Shown: piece after piece, positions 1-5,875 of the stretch
Numbering within the stretch: the stretch's first letter is position 1
Layout of the letters: each line of letters starts with the position of its first letter
Assembly: GCA_963626295.1 (NCBI GenBank)
Contig: CAVFWS010000061.1
Location: forward strand, 1 to 11,072
Direction: 5' to 3'
DNA length: 11,072 nt
Source: UBA1731 sp963626295
GTDB taxonomy: Bacteria; Verrucomicrobiota; Kiritimatiellia; RFP12; UBA1067
Made by a program: the position numbers and the translations under genes
Notes under the pieces: model-generated
What the model saw: only the letters and a program-made list of their open reading frames with translations
The model's database searches: none
What the model was told of the DNA's origin: nothing

Positions 1-199
1 CCGACACGCGGACGCAGCCCCACCCCATCACACCACCATCTCAGCCTCATCTGCGTACACCGTCCCTCATCACTCCGACACGCATCCTACCCCACCACAC
101 CACCACCGCTTCCGCAATAAGATTTAGTCCGCATAATAATCTTGTTTTCACCGTCCGCTTTTGCTACCATTCCCGCCAATGCCACCTGGAGGGACATTC
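1..199. other. C/A-rich intergenic region
   Basis: The first ~120 bases of the + strand are very rich in C and A and poor in G, with clusters such as CACCACCATC and CACCACACCACCACC. A loose direct repeat is visible: CCGACACGC at 1-9 and again at 75-83, each followed within ~20 bases by a CCCCACC...CACCACCA stretch. All three + frames stay open through much of this stretch, but this only reflects the lack of G (few TAG/TGA codons), so I do not call a gene. From about 120 the composition becomes AT-richer and holds the promoter and ribosome binding site of the next gene. I see no RNA gene here. Confidence 0.5.
142..170 (+). promoter_or_regulatory. Putative extended -10 promoter of the basic hypothetical gene
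   Basis: TTGTTT at 142-147 (-35-like) is separated by 17 bases from TACCAT at 165-170, which is preceded by TGC to give the extended -10 form TGCTACCAT (162-170). The predicted transcript start is near 177. That leaves a short leader carrying the ribosome binding site GGAGGG at 188-193. The form matches the TGNTANNAT pattern upstream of the pilin gene and of cpaB. This is a prediction from sequence only. Confidence 0.45.
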
Positions 200-1660
200 A
201 TGACAAGCACAACCAGCAAGACCAAAAGGCGCGATGCCACAAAGGCCACCGCGAGCGACATATGCAAGACGCAACAGTCCGAAAATGGACTGGCTGGGGC
301 TTTTCAGCGCATAAGGAGCGCGGCGGAAAAAGAAGCCTTGCGCAAATTCGAAGAATGGCAAGCCAAATACAGACCGGTGGAAGAGGCGATATACGCGGAG
401 CGGGACCGCAAGGAGCGCAGGAAACGAATCAGCCGGGGGAGGGCCTTCGGCGACCTGTGCGAAATGACCGAAGGTCGTGTAGCATTCTGCCGCCGCACTG
501 GCCTTTCAATGGAGGAAGCCGACAGGCTACTCTCCCGACGGCGAGCGATCCATCCGTCGCTGGAGCCGTTCCTTATGCTCGGAGACATGGCATGGTCGGC
601 AATGAACGCAATAAGGAAGGAACTCACCCGACGAATCGCCCGCGCAAAGCACATCGCGATGCGCCCTGCGTATTACGAAATGGAAAGGAAGCGAAGGCTC
701 GCCCTTGCGACGGAGCGGCGAAAGATCAAGAGAAGAAGCTCAAGCAACCCCTGCCCAACCAAGGAGCAGATACTTGATGCCTGGATAAAAGTGAAGGACT
801 CGAGCGAGGCCATGCTACGCTTCGGAAGCCTTCTGGAAGATCTGGAATGCTATGTGGACAACAGCCTTGTACATGACGGCGGCGTCATCATCGGCAGGAG
901 AGCCGGCATCAAGGGCTGGCTTCAGATGAACATCCCTGCTCTCTACCTGAAATACAAGACCGTCATGGCGCACAAGGCGACTGCGAAACGGATGCGCCAG
1001 ATCATCGGACTGAAGGACCCTGTGCCGCTATCCTCCGTGATGCCAAATGGCAATGTCGCCAAGGTCCGCATCAGTAATGCAGAAAGCGAACCGGAGAAAC
1101 GCGAAGGATATGATTTACAAGATCATGATGCGGACGAAATCCTGCCGAAGTCAAAAGGCGATGCAGTAGATCGGGGAAAAGGATGCTACATCACCAAAGG
1201 CAGATGCGCGTTGCGCGGCGATTCGCGAGACGAAGGTCTGTCTGGATGCACAACCAAGGGAGCGCACACAAGCAGGCGGCAAAACGGGCAAGATGCAATT
1301 GGCCCGGATGGAGCCGACAACCTTGAACTCTCCGATCTGCGCAGACTGAAGGCAGCGGCAATCTACCGTGAAATAATCGGTCTCACGAATTCCGGCAGGC
1401 GAAATCAAACAAGGCTGGTGCATAAATTGAGGCACTTGACCGATCCAAATGCCATTGAAGACGCGAACATGCTTGCGGAATGGAAGCGGTTCTACGAAAA
1501 TAAGATTACAGTGCGGACTAAATCTGTTTGGAGAAGAAGGCTGCTTGGGGTGATGCTCACGGCGAGGCAGGGTTTGCGCGGGGGAGAGAAGATTCATATG
1601 GGCGAGAATGTCCATACGGGTGATGGAAGGCGACACTTTATAGATGCGGCAACGAAATAG
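200..1660 (+). CDS. Hypothetical basic protein of unknown function (486 aa)
   Basis: I do not recognise this protein as a named family. The start is set at the ATG at 200, which has a strong GGAGGG Shine-Dalgarno at 188-193 with a 6-base spacer; the frame is also open upstream from a TTG at 161, without such a site. Residues 1-185 are very rich in Arg/Lys and likely helical or coiled (clusters such as RDRKERRKR and ERKRR), suggesting nucleic-acid contact. Residues ~186-275 look like the best-folded core: they begin PTKEQILDAW and contain LECYVDN, GRRAGIKGWL and ALYLKYKTVM. Residues ~285-375 are low-complexity and polar. Residues ~375-460 form another helical basic segment. No catalytic motif, signal peptide or membrane segment is visible. 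Base composition is less GC-rich than the pilus genes, and the last codons lie in a tandem repeat that continues past the stop. It could be an accessory, mobile-element-associated or lineage-specific DNA- or RNA-binding protein, but that is inference. Confidence 0.75.
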   Translation: MTSTTSKTKRRDATKATASDICKTQQSENGLAGAFQRIRSAAEKEALRKFEEWQAKYRPVEEAIYAERDRKERRKRISRGRAFGDLCEMTEGRVAFCRRTGLSMEEADRLLSRRRAIHPSLEPFLMLGDMAWSAMNAIRKELTRRIARAKHIAMRPAYYEMERKRRLALATERRKIKRRSSSNPCPTKEQILDAWIKVKDSSEAMLRFGSLLEDLECYVDNSLVHDGGVIIGRRAGIKGWLQMNIPALYLKYKTVMAHKATAKRMRQIIGLKDPVPLSSVMPNGNVAKVRISNAESEPEKREGYDLQDHDADEILPKSKGDAVDRGKGCYITKGRCALRGDSRDEGLSGCTTKGAHTSRRQNGQDAIGPDGADNLELSDLRRLKAAAIYREIIGLTNSGRRNQTRLVHKLRHLTDPNAIEDANMLAEWKRFYENKITVRTKSVWRRRLLGVMLTARQGLRGGEKIHMGENVHTGDGRRHFIDAATK

Positions 1661-1675
1661 ATGCGGCAACGAAAT
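1641..1675. repeat. 17-bp tandem duplication across the stop codon
   Basis: TAGATGCGGCAACGAAA occurs at 1641-1657 and again, with no spacer, at 1658-1674, followed by T. The first copy encodes the final residues of the basic hypothetical protein, and its stop codon spans the junction. The GCAACGAAA core recurs in the tandem repeat at 2018-2053, so related sequence bounds both sides of the intergenic block. Confidence 0.85.
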
Positions 1676-1687
1676 GTGGTGATCTTT

Positions 1688-1734
1688 GCCGCAAGGAACG
1701 CAAAGGCCGCAAAGGTCTTGTGCGCCTTGTGGCT
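1688..1734. repeat. Imperfect inverted repeat of the GCAAAGG family
   Basis: The left arm GCCGCAAGGAACGCAAAG (1688-1705) resembles the reverse complement of the right arm CTTGTGCGCCTTGTGGC (1718-1734), allowing one gap and a few mismatches. The left side also contains the short unit GCAAAGG/GCAAGG three times (1691, 1700, 1709). It could fold as an imperfect hairpin downstream of the basic hypothetical gene. There is no following T-run, so a rho-independent terminator is not supported. Confidence 0.55.
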
Positions 1735-1785
1735 CGCAATATTCGATTGCCGAAGCAATAAACCTAAAAAAAGCAGTTGGATTTC

Positions 1786-1819
1786 TAACACAGAGGCACG
1801 GAGACACAAAGGCACAGAG
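1786..1819. repeat. CACAGAGGCAC-type element, left copy (tandem 16-mers)
   Basis: Two adjacent 16-base units, ACACAGAGGCACGGAG (1788-1803) and ACACAAAGGCACAGAG (1804-1819), differ at two positions. Bases 1786-1808 form the left arm of an inverted repeat with 1928-1950, with one mismatch in 23. Short-period purine-rich elements of this type occur as dispersed intergenic repeats in many bacterial genomes; this is from general knowledge and was not searched. Confidence 0.8.
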
Positions 1820-1927
1820 ATTTTGATTGAAATGCAAACTTATCGAAGGAAAACGGAATACAGGTTCTTTCACCCAAAGTGTGAATCGGATAAACAGCAA
1901 CAGAATGGGATTAAGTTCCAATTTCTC

Positions 1928-1950
1928 TGTGTCTCTGTGCCTCTGTGTTA
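1928..1950. repeat. CACAGAGGCAC-type element, right inverted copy
   Basis: This stretch is the reverse complement of 1786-1808 with a single mismatch over 23 bases. Similarity continues slightly beyond the arm towards 1921 as further CTCTGT periodicity. The arms are ~119 bases apart, so a transcript could form a long stem with a large loop, or the pair may be two dispersed elements inserted in opposite directions. Confidence 0.85.
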
Positions 1951-2017
1951 AATTATCTGAAGAACAGGCAGATTCAACTGCGATTTTTAGGATAAATGCA
2001 ACTATGCGATACCTTAA

Positions 2018-2053
2018 ATGCAACGAATAGCAAAGATGCAACGAAAGGCAAAG
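2018..2053. repeat. 18-bp tandem repeat at the 5' end of mtaB
   Basis: ATGCAACGAATAGCAAAG (2018-2035) is followed directly by ATGCAACGAAAGGCAAAG (2036-2053), with two mismatches. Each copy begins with an in-frame ATG, so the open frame begins MQRIAKMQRKAK. The repeat resembles the GCAACGAAA unit at 1641-1675 and the GCAAAGG unit at 1700-1715, which suggests the frame runs into repeat DNA and is not an authentic N-terminus. Confidence 0.85.
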
Positions 2054-3541
2054 GGCGTGAATCTTGCAAGCTCAGGATCTGCAACGGCTTTGGAGCCTAC
2101 ATTGACCCGTAAGCCATTCTCGACCCATGAAAACCCGAACGAGCGGACGAATGGCGAGTGCACGGGGGCCGATTGTGGACACAAACGAAAGCGCGTTGCG
2201 TTCGTGACTTTCGGATGCAGGCTGAACAAGGCCGAAGCGCTCGACATCGAATCAAGGTATGCCGCATCCGGATGGGAGATCGGATCTCTCCGCGCTGCGC
2301 ATCCGCAAGCCGATCCTGACCTGATCATAGTTCGCGGCTGCTCAGTGACGGCAAAGGCGCAGCATGACTGCGAGAGGTCCATCGCGCAACTGCGGCTGCG
2401 GTTCCCCCGCGCACTCGTCAAAGTGACAGGATGCCTCAAGCCGGAAAAGCAAACAGCAGAACGTTTGCCCGTCAGCGCGCCAGACGCACCGATTCGAATG
2501 GCCCCACAACAAGGATTTTCGGAACACGGTTCAATGGTACGACAAACCGAGACAACGTCAGATGCGACATATGCCCCCATGCCGGACACGGCCCCGTCAA
2601 CCGACCACTATGCCCTTTCAAGGGCATACCTGAAGGTACAGGACGGATGCTCCGGAAGATGCTCGTACTGCATCGTCCCGTCGTTTCGCGGAATGCCAAC
2701 GTCCATCCCCTTCCACACCGTGCTCGAGCGCGCCCGCGCATTCCTCGCGGCTGGGTTCAGGGAGATCGTCCTGACCGGGTGCAACCTTTGCCTCTACAGG
2801 TCAGAGGGGCGGGGCATCGCGGAGCTCGCGACCGCGCTGGCGTCCCTCGAATCGCCCGGACACCGGATCCGCCTTGGCTCGATAGAGCCGGGGATATGCG
2901 ACGACTGCATCCTGGATGCGATGGAAGAATCCGCCAACATATGCAGGTTCCTGCACCTGTCGCTGCAATCCGGCTCCGACAGGATCCTGAAGCTCATGCG
3001 GCGGCCGTACACATCAGGGCAAGTCCTATCCTTCTGCGCCGAGGCGTGTCGCCGCCTTGGCCCGCGACTGGCGCTCGGGGCGGACATCATAGCGGGATTC
3101 CCGGGCGAATCGGATCCGGACCACGAGGCGACAAAACGCTTCGTGACTGCGAGCCTTAATGCGGACGATGCCGCATTCCGCCGCCCTGCGCAGGAAACCG
3201 TCCACTCCCCGTTCATACACCTTCACGTATTCCCTTATTCAGAGCGTCCCGGAACAGAAGCGGCAACGCTACCGGGCGCAGTCCCCGCAGAAGTGCGCCG
3301 CCGCCGCGCAAGGGAGATAGAATCCATCGGACTGCGCAACCGTCTGGAATTCGCGCGCGCGCTCGTCGGCGAGACAGTTGCCGTGTGCGTGGAGCGGGGC
3401 GGCAACGGGCGCACTGACGAGTACCTGAGGTGTGCGCTGCGCGGGGAGGCCGAGCGCAGATCCATCGTACGCGCCACCGTCGAAAATTATTCGCTCAAGG
3501 ACGGCTCGTTATCTGCTATAATATCTGCCAAAGCCGATTGA
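2018..3541 (+). CDS. mtaB: tRNA N6-threonylcarbamoyladenosine (t6A37) methylthiotransferase MtaB
   Basis: A radical-SAM methylthiotransferase of the MiaB/MtaB family. In that family MtaB converts t6A at position 37 of tRNAs decoding ANN codons to ms2t6A in the cytoplasm, using two iron-sulfur clusters. The N-terminal UPF0004 domain (from ~residue 58) has the three expected cysteines: C67 in FGCRLNKAEAL, C108 in RGCSVT and C139 in TGCL. The radical SAM CxxxCxxC is CSGRCSYC (C211, C215, C218). Further typical stretches are EIVLTGCN, SIEP, HLSLQSGSD, ADIIAGFPGE and HVFPYSERPGT, followed by a TRAM-like C-terminus. FGCRLNKAE points to MtaB over MiaB or RimO. About 20 extra residues (~375-398) precede HLHVFPYS. 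The start is uncertain: the ATGs at 2018 and 2036 lie in a tandem repeat without clear ribosome sites, while the TTG at 2102 has GGAG at 2092-2095 with a 6-base spacer and would give 479 residues. Confidence 0.92.
   Translation: MQRIAKMQRKAKGVNLASSGSATALEPTLTRKPFSTHENPNERTNGECTGADCGHKRKRVAFVTFGCRLNKAEALDIESRYAASGWEIGSLRAAHPQADPDLIIVRGCSVTAKAQHDCERSIAQLRLRFPRALVKVTGCLKPEKQTAERLPVSAPDAPIRMAPQQGFSEHGSMVRQTETTSDATYAPMPDTAPSTDHYALSRAYLKVQDGCSGRCSYCIVPSFRGMPTSIPFHTVLERARAFLAAGFREIVLTGCNLCLYRSEGRGIAELATALASLESPGHRIRLGSIEPGICDDCILDAMEESANICRFLHLSLQSGSDRILKLMRRPYTSGQVLSFCAEACRRLGPRLALGADIIAGFPGESDPDHEATKRFVTASLNADDAAFRRPAQETVHSPFIHLHVFPYSERPGTEAATLPGAVPAEVRRRRAREIESIGLRNRLEFARALVGETVAVCVERGGNGRTDEYLRCALRGEAERRSIVRATVENYSLKDGSLSAIISAKAD
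3514..3522 (+). promoter_or_regulatory. Extended -10 promoter of the Tad pilus operon
   Basis: TGCTATAAT at 3514-3522 matches the full extended -10 consensus (TGN followed by TATAAT). It lies inside the last codons of mtaB. The predicted start is near 3529, giving a ~66-base leader before the pilin ATG. No good -35 hexamer is visible at the right spacing, as is usual for extended -10 promoters. It is well placed to drive flp and the genes behind it independently of mtaB. Confidence 0.6.
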
Positions 3542-3544
3542 AGC

Positions 3545-3562
3545 GGCGTCCAGCGAGACGCC
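3545..3562 (+). other. Small hairpin in the mtaB-flp gap
   Basis: GGCGTC (3545-3550) and GACGCC (3557-3562) can pair as a 6-bp stem around the 6-base loop CAGCGA. There is no T-run after it, so it is a weak candidate for an mtaB terminator. If the promoter at 3514-3522 is real, the hairpin lies in the 5' leader of the pilin mRNA and could stabilise it. Confidence 0.35.
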
Positions 3563-3594
3563 ACCTCACATATGACAAAAGGAGGCTCACGATC

Positions 3595-3819
3595 ATGATG
3601 ACCAGGAAAAGCAAAAAGGGCCAGACGATGCTCGAATACATAATCATCGTCGCCCTGATAGCCATATCGCTCATTGCGGTGTTCACGTATTTCGGCAGGG
3701 CCACGGCCAAGAAGGTGGCTGGGGCGACAGAGGCGATCTCCACCGAGGAGGGGGAAAACGCCAAGAATGCCGCCGAGAACATAAGCGAAGACACCATAAA
3801 GAGGCTTGGCGAGAACTAA
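3595..3819 (+). CDS. flp: Flp-type type IVc pilin (74 aa)
   Basis: The likely major subunit of the Flp/Tad pilus. The start is the ATG at 3595, with AGGAGG at 3580-3585 nine bases upstream; a second ATG follows at once at 3598. The basic leader MMTRKSKKG is followed by QTMLEY, giving a class III prepilin cleavage site G9|Q10 with glutamate at mature position +5 (E14) and the E-Y pair usual for Flp pilins. Next comes a ~20-residue hydrophobic helix (IIIVALIAISLIAVFTYF) and a short polar, Glu/Asn-rich tail. Mature length would be ~65 residues, within the Flp range. It is the first gene of the operon, the usual place for flp, directly downstream of a strong extended -10 element. The open frame extends upstream to 3430, but that part overlaps mtaB and is not coding. 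Confidence 0.88.
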   Translation: MMTRKSKKGQTMLEYIIIVALIAISLIAVFTYFGRATAKKVAGATEAISTEEGENAKNAAENISEDTIKRLGEN

Positions 3820-3831
3820 GCCGTCCATGCC

Positions 3832-4008
3832 GTGCGGGGCCATGCCACAGCAAGACGCAGCAAGCGCCGAAGCGGGCAGGCGGCGCTCGAGTACATACTC
3901 GTGTTCACGCTCCTGCTCGCGGCAGCCTGGGCGGCGTACCATTTCATGAGGGCCCCGGCAAGCGTGGCCGTCCACACGACAGACGTTATATGCTCAGAGC
4001 GGCTATGA
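3832..4008 (+). CDS. Small pilin/TadE-like protein with a GTG start (58 aa)
   Basis: A short gene easily missed because no ATG exists in its frame; the only start is the GTG at 3832, and its ribosome site is poor. The product has a basic leader (ARRSKRRSG) followed by QAALEY and a hydrophobic helix (ILVFTLLLAAAWAAY), the same G|QxxxE prepilin layout as the Flp pilin before it and the TadE-like protein after it. A ~20-residue polar tail ends with CSERL. It lies in the same frame as flp, beginning 12 bases after the flp stop, and its own stop overlaps the next gene's start as ATGA (4005-4008). Tight packing and the motif support a real gene, probably a minor pilin or pseudopilin arising from pilin duplication; that origin is inference. 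Translation may depend on coupling to flp. Confidence 0.68.
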   Translation: MRGHATARRSKRRSGQAALEYILVFTLLLAAAWAAYHFMRAPASVAVHTTDVICSERL

Positions 4009-4550
4009 CGGTCCATCGCGCGAGATCCGGCCAGGCCATGATCGAGACGACAATCGCAATGATCGTCGTGCTCATCGTATTTCTGGCGATGTTCAACCTG
4101 TCCGACCAGATGCGGGCGAAGCTGCTCGTCGAGAACGCGTCCGTGAAATGCGCCCGCGCCCGCGCGGTCGGATACAACGATTTCATGCTGCGGAAGATCG
4201 CCCGCCTCTCGACGATGCCCGCCGCCGGAAGATGCCTCACGCCATCCGCGCAGGGCGGCGACGCGGCGCTGTCGTCCGGCGAGCGCTACGTGCGCATGGG
4301 CGACTACCTCGCAAGCGAATACGAGGCCCAGGCGGACGCGATCCTCGAGTTCGAGCTTTGGCAGGACGGGAACACCTCCGTGGAGTGCTCCTCGGACACA
4401 TCGAGAACGACCGCGACCGTGACGCAGCGCAGGCCACGCATCGACGGCATTGGAATGCTGACGGGGACATCCGACTCCGGCCTAAGCGAGTACGCGCCGA
4501 TCTCCGCGACAGGCACAGCCGAGGCGCACTACAAGAGCTACCTGCAATGA
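4005..4550 (+). CDS. TadE-like pseudopilin (181 aa)
   Basis: A predicted single-pass envelope protein of the Tad system. The start at 4005 is chosen because it overlaps the preceding stop as ATGA; an in-frame ATG at 3990 would add five residues. The N-terminus MTVHRARSG|QAMIE has the prepilin-peptidase motif with Glu at +5, then a hydrophobic helix (TTIAMIVVLIVFLAMFNL). The rest is a soluble domain with three scattered cysteines (in VKCAR, GRCLT and VECSS). In the family, TadE-like pseudopilins are cut by the prepilin peptidase and are needed for pilus formation, but are not the main fibre subunit. Its stop overlaps the next ATG (ATGA, 4547-4550), so the two are probably translationally coupled. 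The soluble part is too diverged for a finer assignment. Confidence 0.75.
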   Translation: MTVHRARSGQAMIETTIAMIVVLIVFLAMFNLSDQMRAKLLVENASVKCARARAVGYNDFMLRKIARLSTMPAAGRCLTPSAQGGDAALSSGERYVRMGDYLASEYEAQADAILEFELWQDGNTSVECSSDTSRTTATVTQRRPRIDGIGMLTGTSDSGLSEYAPISATGTAEAHYKSYLQ

Positions 4551-5875
4551 GCGGCGACGACAGAAGAGGCGGCCAGATGGCGATATTCCTCGTGTTCATC
4601 CTCGCGGGGCTCGCGCTACTCTTCTCGCTGAACATCGACATATTCACGTCGTCTCGCTCGAAGATACGCCTGCAGAACGCCGCCGACGCGAGTGCGCTCG
4701 CGCTCGCCCGGTGGCAGGGGCTGACGCTGAACGTAATCGGGGACCTCAACATCGCGCACATGGCGGCCATATGCGAATCGAACAGAAACGCGATCGCAGG
4801 AATCGTGGCGCTCCAGCGAAGCGTCGCGCGCATGGGACCCACTGCGGGATTCAAGGCCGCAAACGACATCGCCAGGGCCAATGGCGCGGCCGTGTCCTAC
4901 GACATGACGGCGGCGACCCGGATCGCCGCCGAGTTCATGGACGACGAATACAGGAGGATGGTCGACGTGGTCCTTCAGGATGGCATCCGCGCAGGCGTAG
5001 ACAATGCCGCCATCCTGAAGGCGGGGGCGGTCGACCCTCGGGTCGACCCGGACTTCTACGATGCGATACGGAACCGGGACTTCCGCGCGCTCTGCGTGCG
5101 CTACTCGAACGGCTCGCACGGACTCCCTTCGATACAGTCCGGCGCCCCGGACCCCGAAGACATACTCCTTTCCGACACGGTCAACGCCTGCTTCGGCAGC
5201 ATAGGGATGCGCCTTGAGGGCGGTGTCGGCTACGCGGCCAACATCGGGACGCTTGTCGCTCTCGCGCATGAATGCGGGTGCGACGAGGCCGTCCAAGGGA
5301 CCAGGCTCATGGAGAACGCGAGCCTGTTCGCGGAATACGCCTGGGGCGCATACGACCCTGACGAATGGCGCGAGCTGCCCGACGAGCTGGGCTTCTCGCG
5401 GTTTCCCTGGCTTACGCCGCTCCAGAGGCGCTACGACACGGCCGGCGGCGCGGCGACCGTGAGGATCGAGGGCTCCGTCGCGCTCTCGTCCGTCGCCGCG
5501 CAGACGAACAGCATAGCCGCGCTTGCGGCGGCAAAGGCGCTCGGCAGCGTCCGGGGGAACAGAGTCACCGACTCCGGGCCCGCGCTGATACTTCCGTCGT
5601 TCGACCGGGCGAGGCTCGTCCCATTCGCGTTCGGCGCCGCGACCGGGCGGCGGGGGATGTCGAGCATAGGACACGTGCAGGCGCTGACGGGGCTTCTCGG
5701 GCAGGGCGGCGGGACGACCGCGTACGGGGGCCTTCTCGACGTGTTCCATGGGGAGGAGTTCAGGAGCGCGGCGGAAAAATGGTATGCGGACCACGGGCAC
5801 ACGGACGCGGACGGATGCTGTCCGCCGACGAGGCATGGCACGGAACGCGGAGGAGGGACGTCGTATGGGATCTGA
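4547..5875 (+). CDS. TadG-like Tad-domain protein (442 aa)
   Basis: The start at 4547 overlaps the previous stop (ATGA); the frame is open further upstream to 4148, but that part lies over the tadE-like gene. The N-terminus MSGDDRRGGQMAIFLVFILAGLALLF is a membrane anchor with a GGQ leader like its neighbours, but phenylalanine replaces the +5 glutamate, so processing is doubtful. Residues ~40-52 contain RLQNAADASALALA, the characteristic N-terminal segment of Tad/TadG-like proteins. The remaining ~370 residues are presumably periplasmic, with no von Willebrand-type motif that I can see and several cysteines (for example HECGCDEA and a C-terminal GCCPP). The likely role is in anchoring or assembling the pilus in the envelope, inferred from family and position. 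The end overlaps the next gene by 11 bases. Confidence 0.72.
   Translation: MSGDDRRGGQMAIFLVFILAGLALLFSLNIDIFTSSRSKIRLQNAADASALALARWQGLTLNVIGDLNIAHMAAICESNRNAIAGIVALQRSVARMGPTAGFKAANDIARANGAAVSYDMTAATRIAAEFMDDEYRRMVDVVLQDGIRAGVDNAAILKAGAVDPRVDPDFYDAIRNRDFRALCVRYSNGSHGLPSIQSGAPDPEDILLSDTVNACFGSIGMRLEGGVGYAANIGTLVALAHECGCDEAVQGTRLMENASLFAEYAWGAYDPDEWRELPDELGFSRFPWLTPLQRRYDTAGGAATVRIEGSVALSSVAAQTNSIAALAAAKALGSVRGNRVTDSGPALILPSFDRARLVPFAFGAATGRRGMSSIGHVQALTGLLGQGGGTTAYGGLLDVFHGEEFRSAAEKWYADHGHTDADGCCPPTRHGTERGGGTSYGI

Larger units (their letters stand above)
1661..2017. other. Repeat-rich, gene-free intergenic block
   Basis: I find no credible gene in this 357-base stretch. It is more AT-rich than its surroundings and is built from short repeat families: a GCAAAGG-type hairpin at 1688-1734, a pair of inverted CACAGAGGCAC-type elements at 1786-1819 and 1928-1950, and tandem units at each border. 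The ~110 bases between the inverted arms (1820-1927) show no further obvious structure. Open frames here encode fragments such as LCVSVPLC and ARRHKGTE, which are translations of the repeats and not proteins. I see no convincing promoter for the downstream mtaB. Confidence 0.8.

Noticed and set aside
142..777. Open frame of 211 codons on the + strand overlapping the hypothetical gene
   Set aside because: It is out of frame with the gene that has the GGAGGG site, has no ribosome site of its own, and its composition is typical of a frame shadow.
1688..1734. Rho-independent terminator after the hypothetical gene
   Set aside because: The stem is imperfect and no T-run follows it.
1786..1950. CRISPR array
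   Set aside because: There are only two inverted copies with internal 16-base periodicity, no regular unique spacers and no cas genes.
1661..1951. Open frame of 96 codons on the + strand between the hypothetical gene and mtaB
   Set aside because: It lies almost wholly in repeats, has no ribosome site, and its protein ends in repeat-derived LCVSVPLC.
1151..2041. Long open frame of 296 codons on the - strand
   Set aside because: It runs antisense to the basic hypothetical gene and through the repeat block. Its protein contains LCAFVSPCLCV-like and HRDTEK-like fragments, which are translations of the CACAGAGGCAC repeats, so it is spurious.
3572..3598. Eight-codon leader ORF overlapping the pilin start
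   Set aside because: The ATG at 3572 has no ribosome site, and its end overlapping the pilin ATG can be chance; nothing in the peptide suggests attenuation.
4616..5836. Open frame of 406 codons on the - strand
   Set aside because: It lies opposite the tadG-like gene and results from high GC. The + strand product has a membrane segment, a Tad signature and overlapping operon spacing, while the - strand product is Arg/Val/Pro-rich without motifs.
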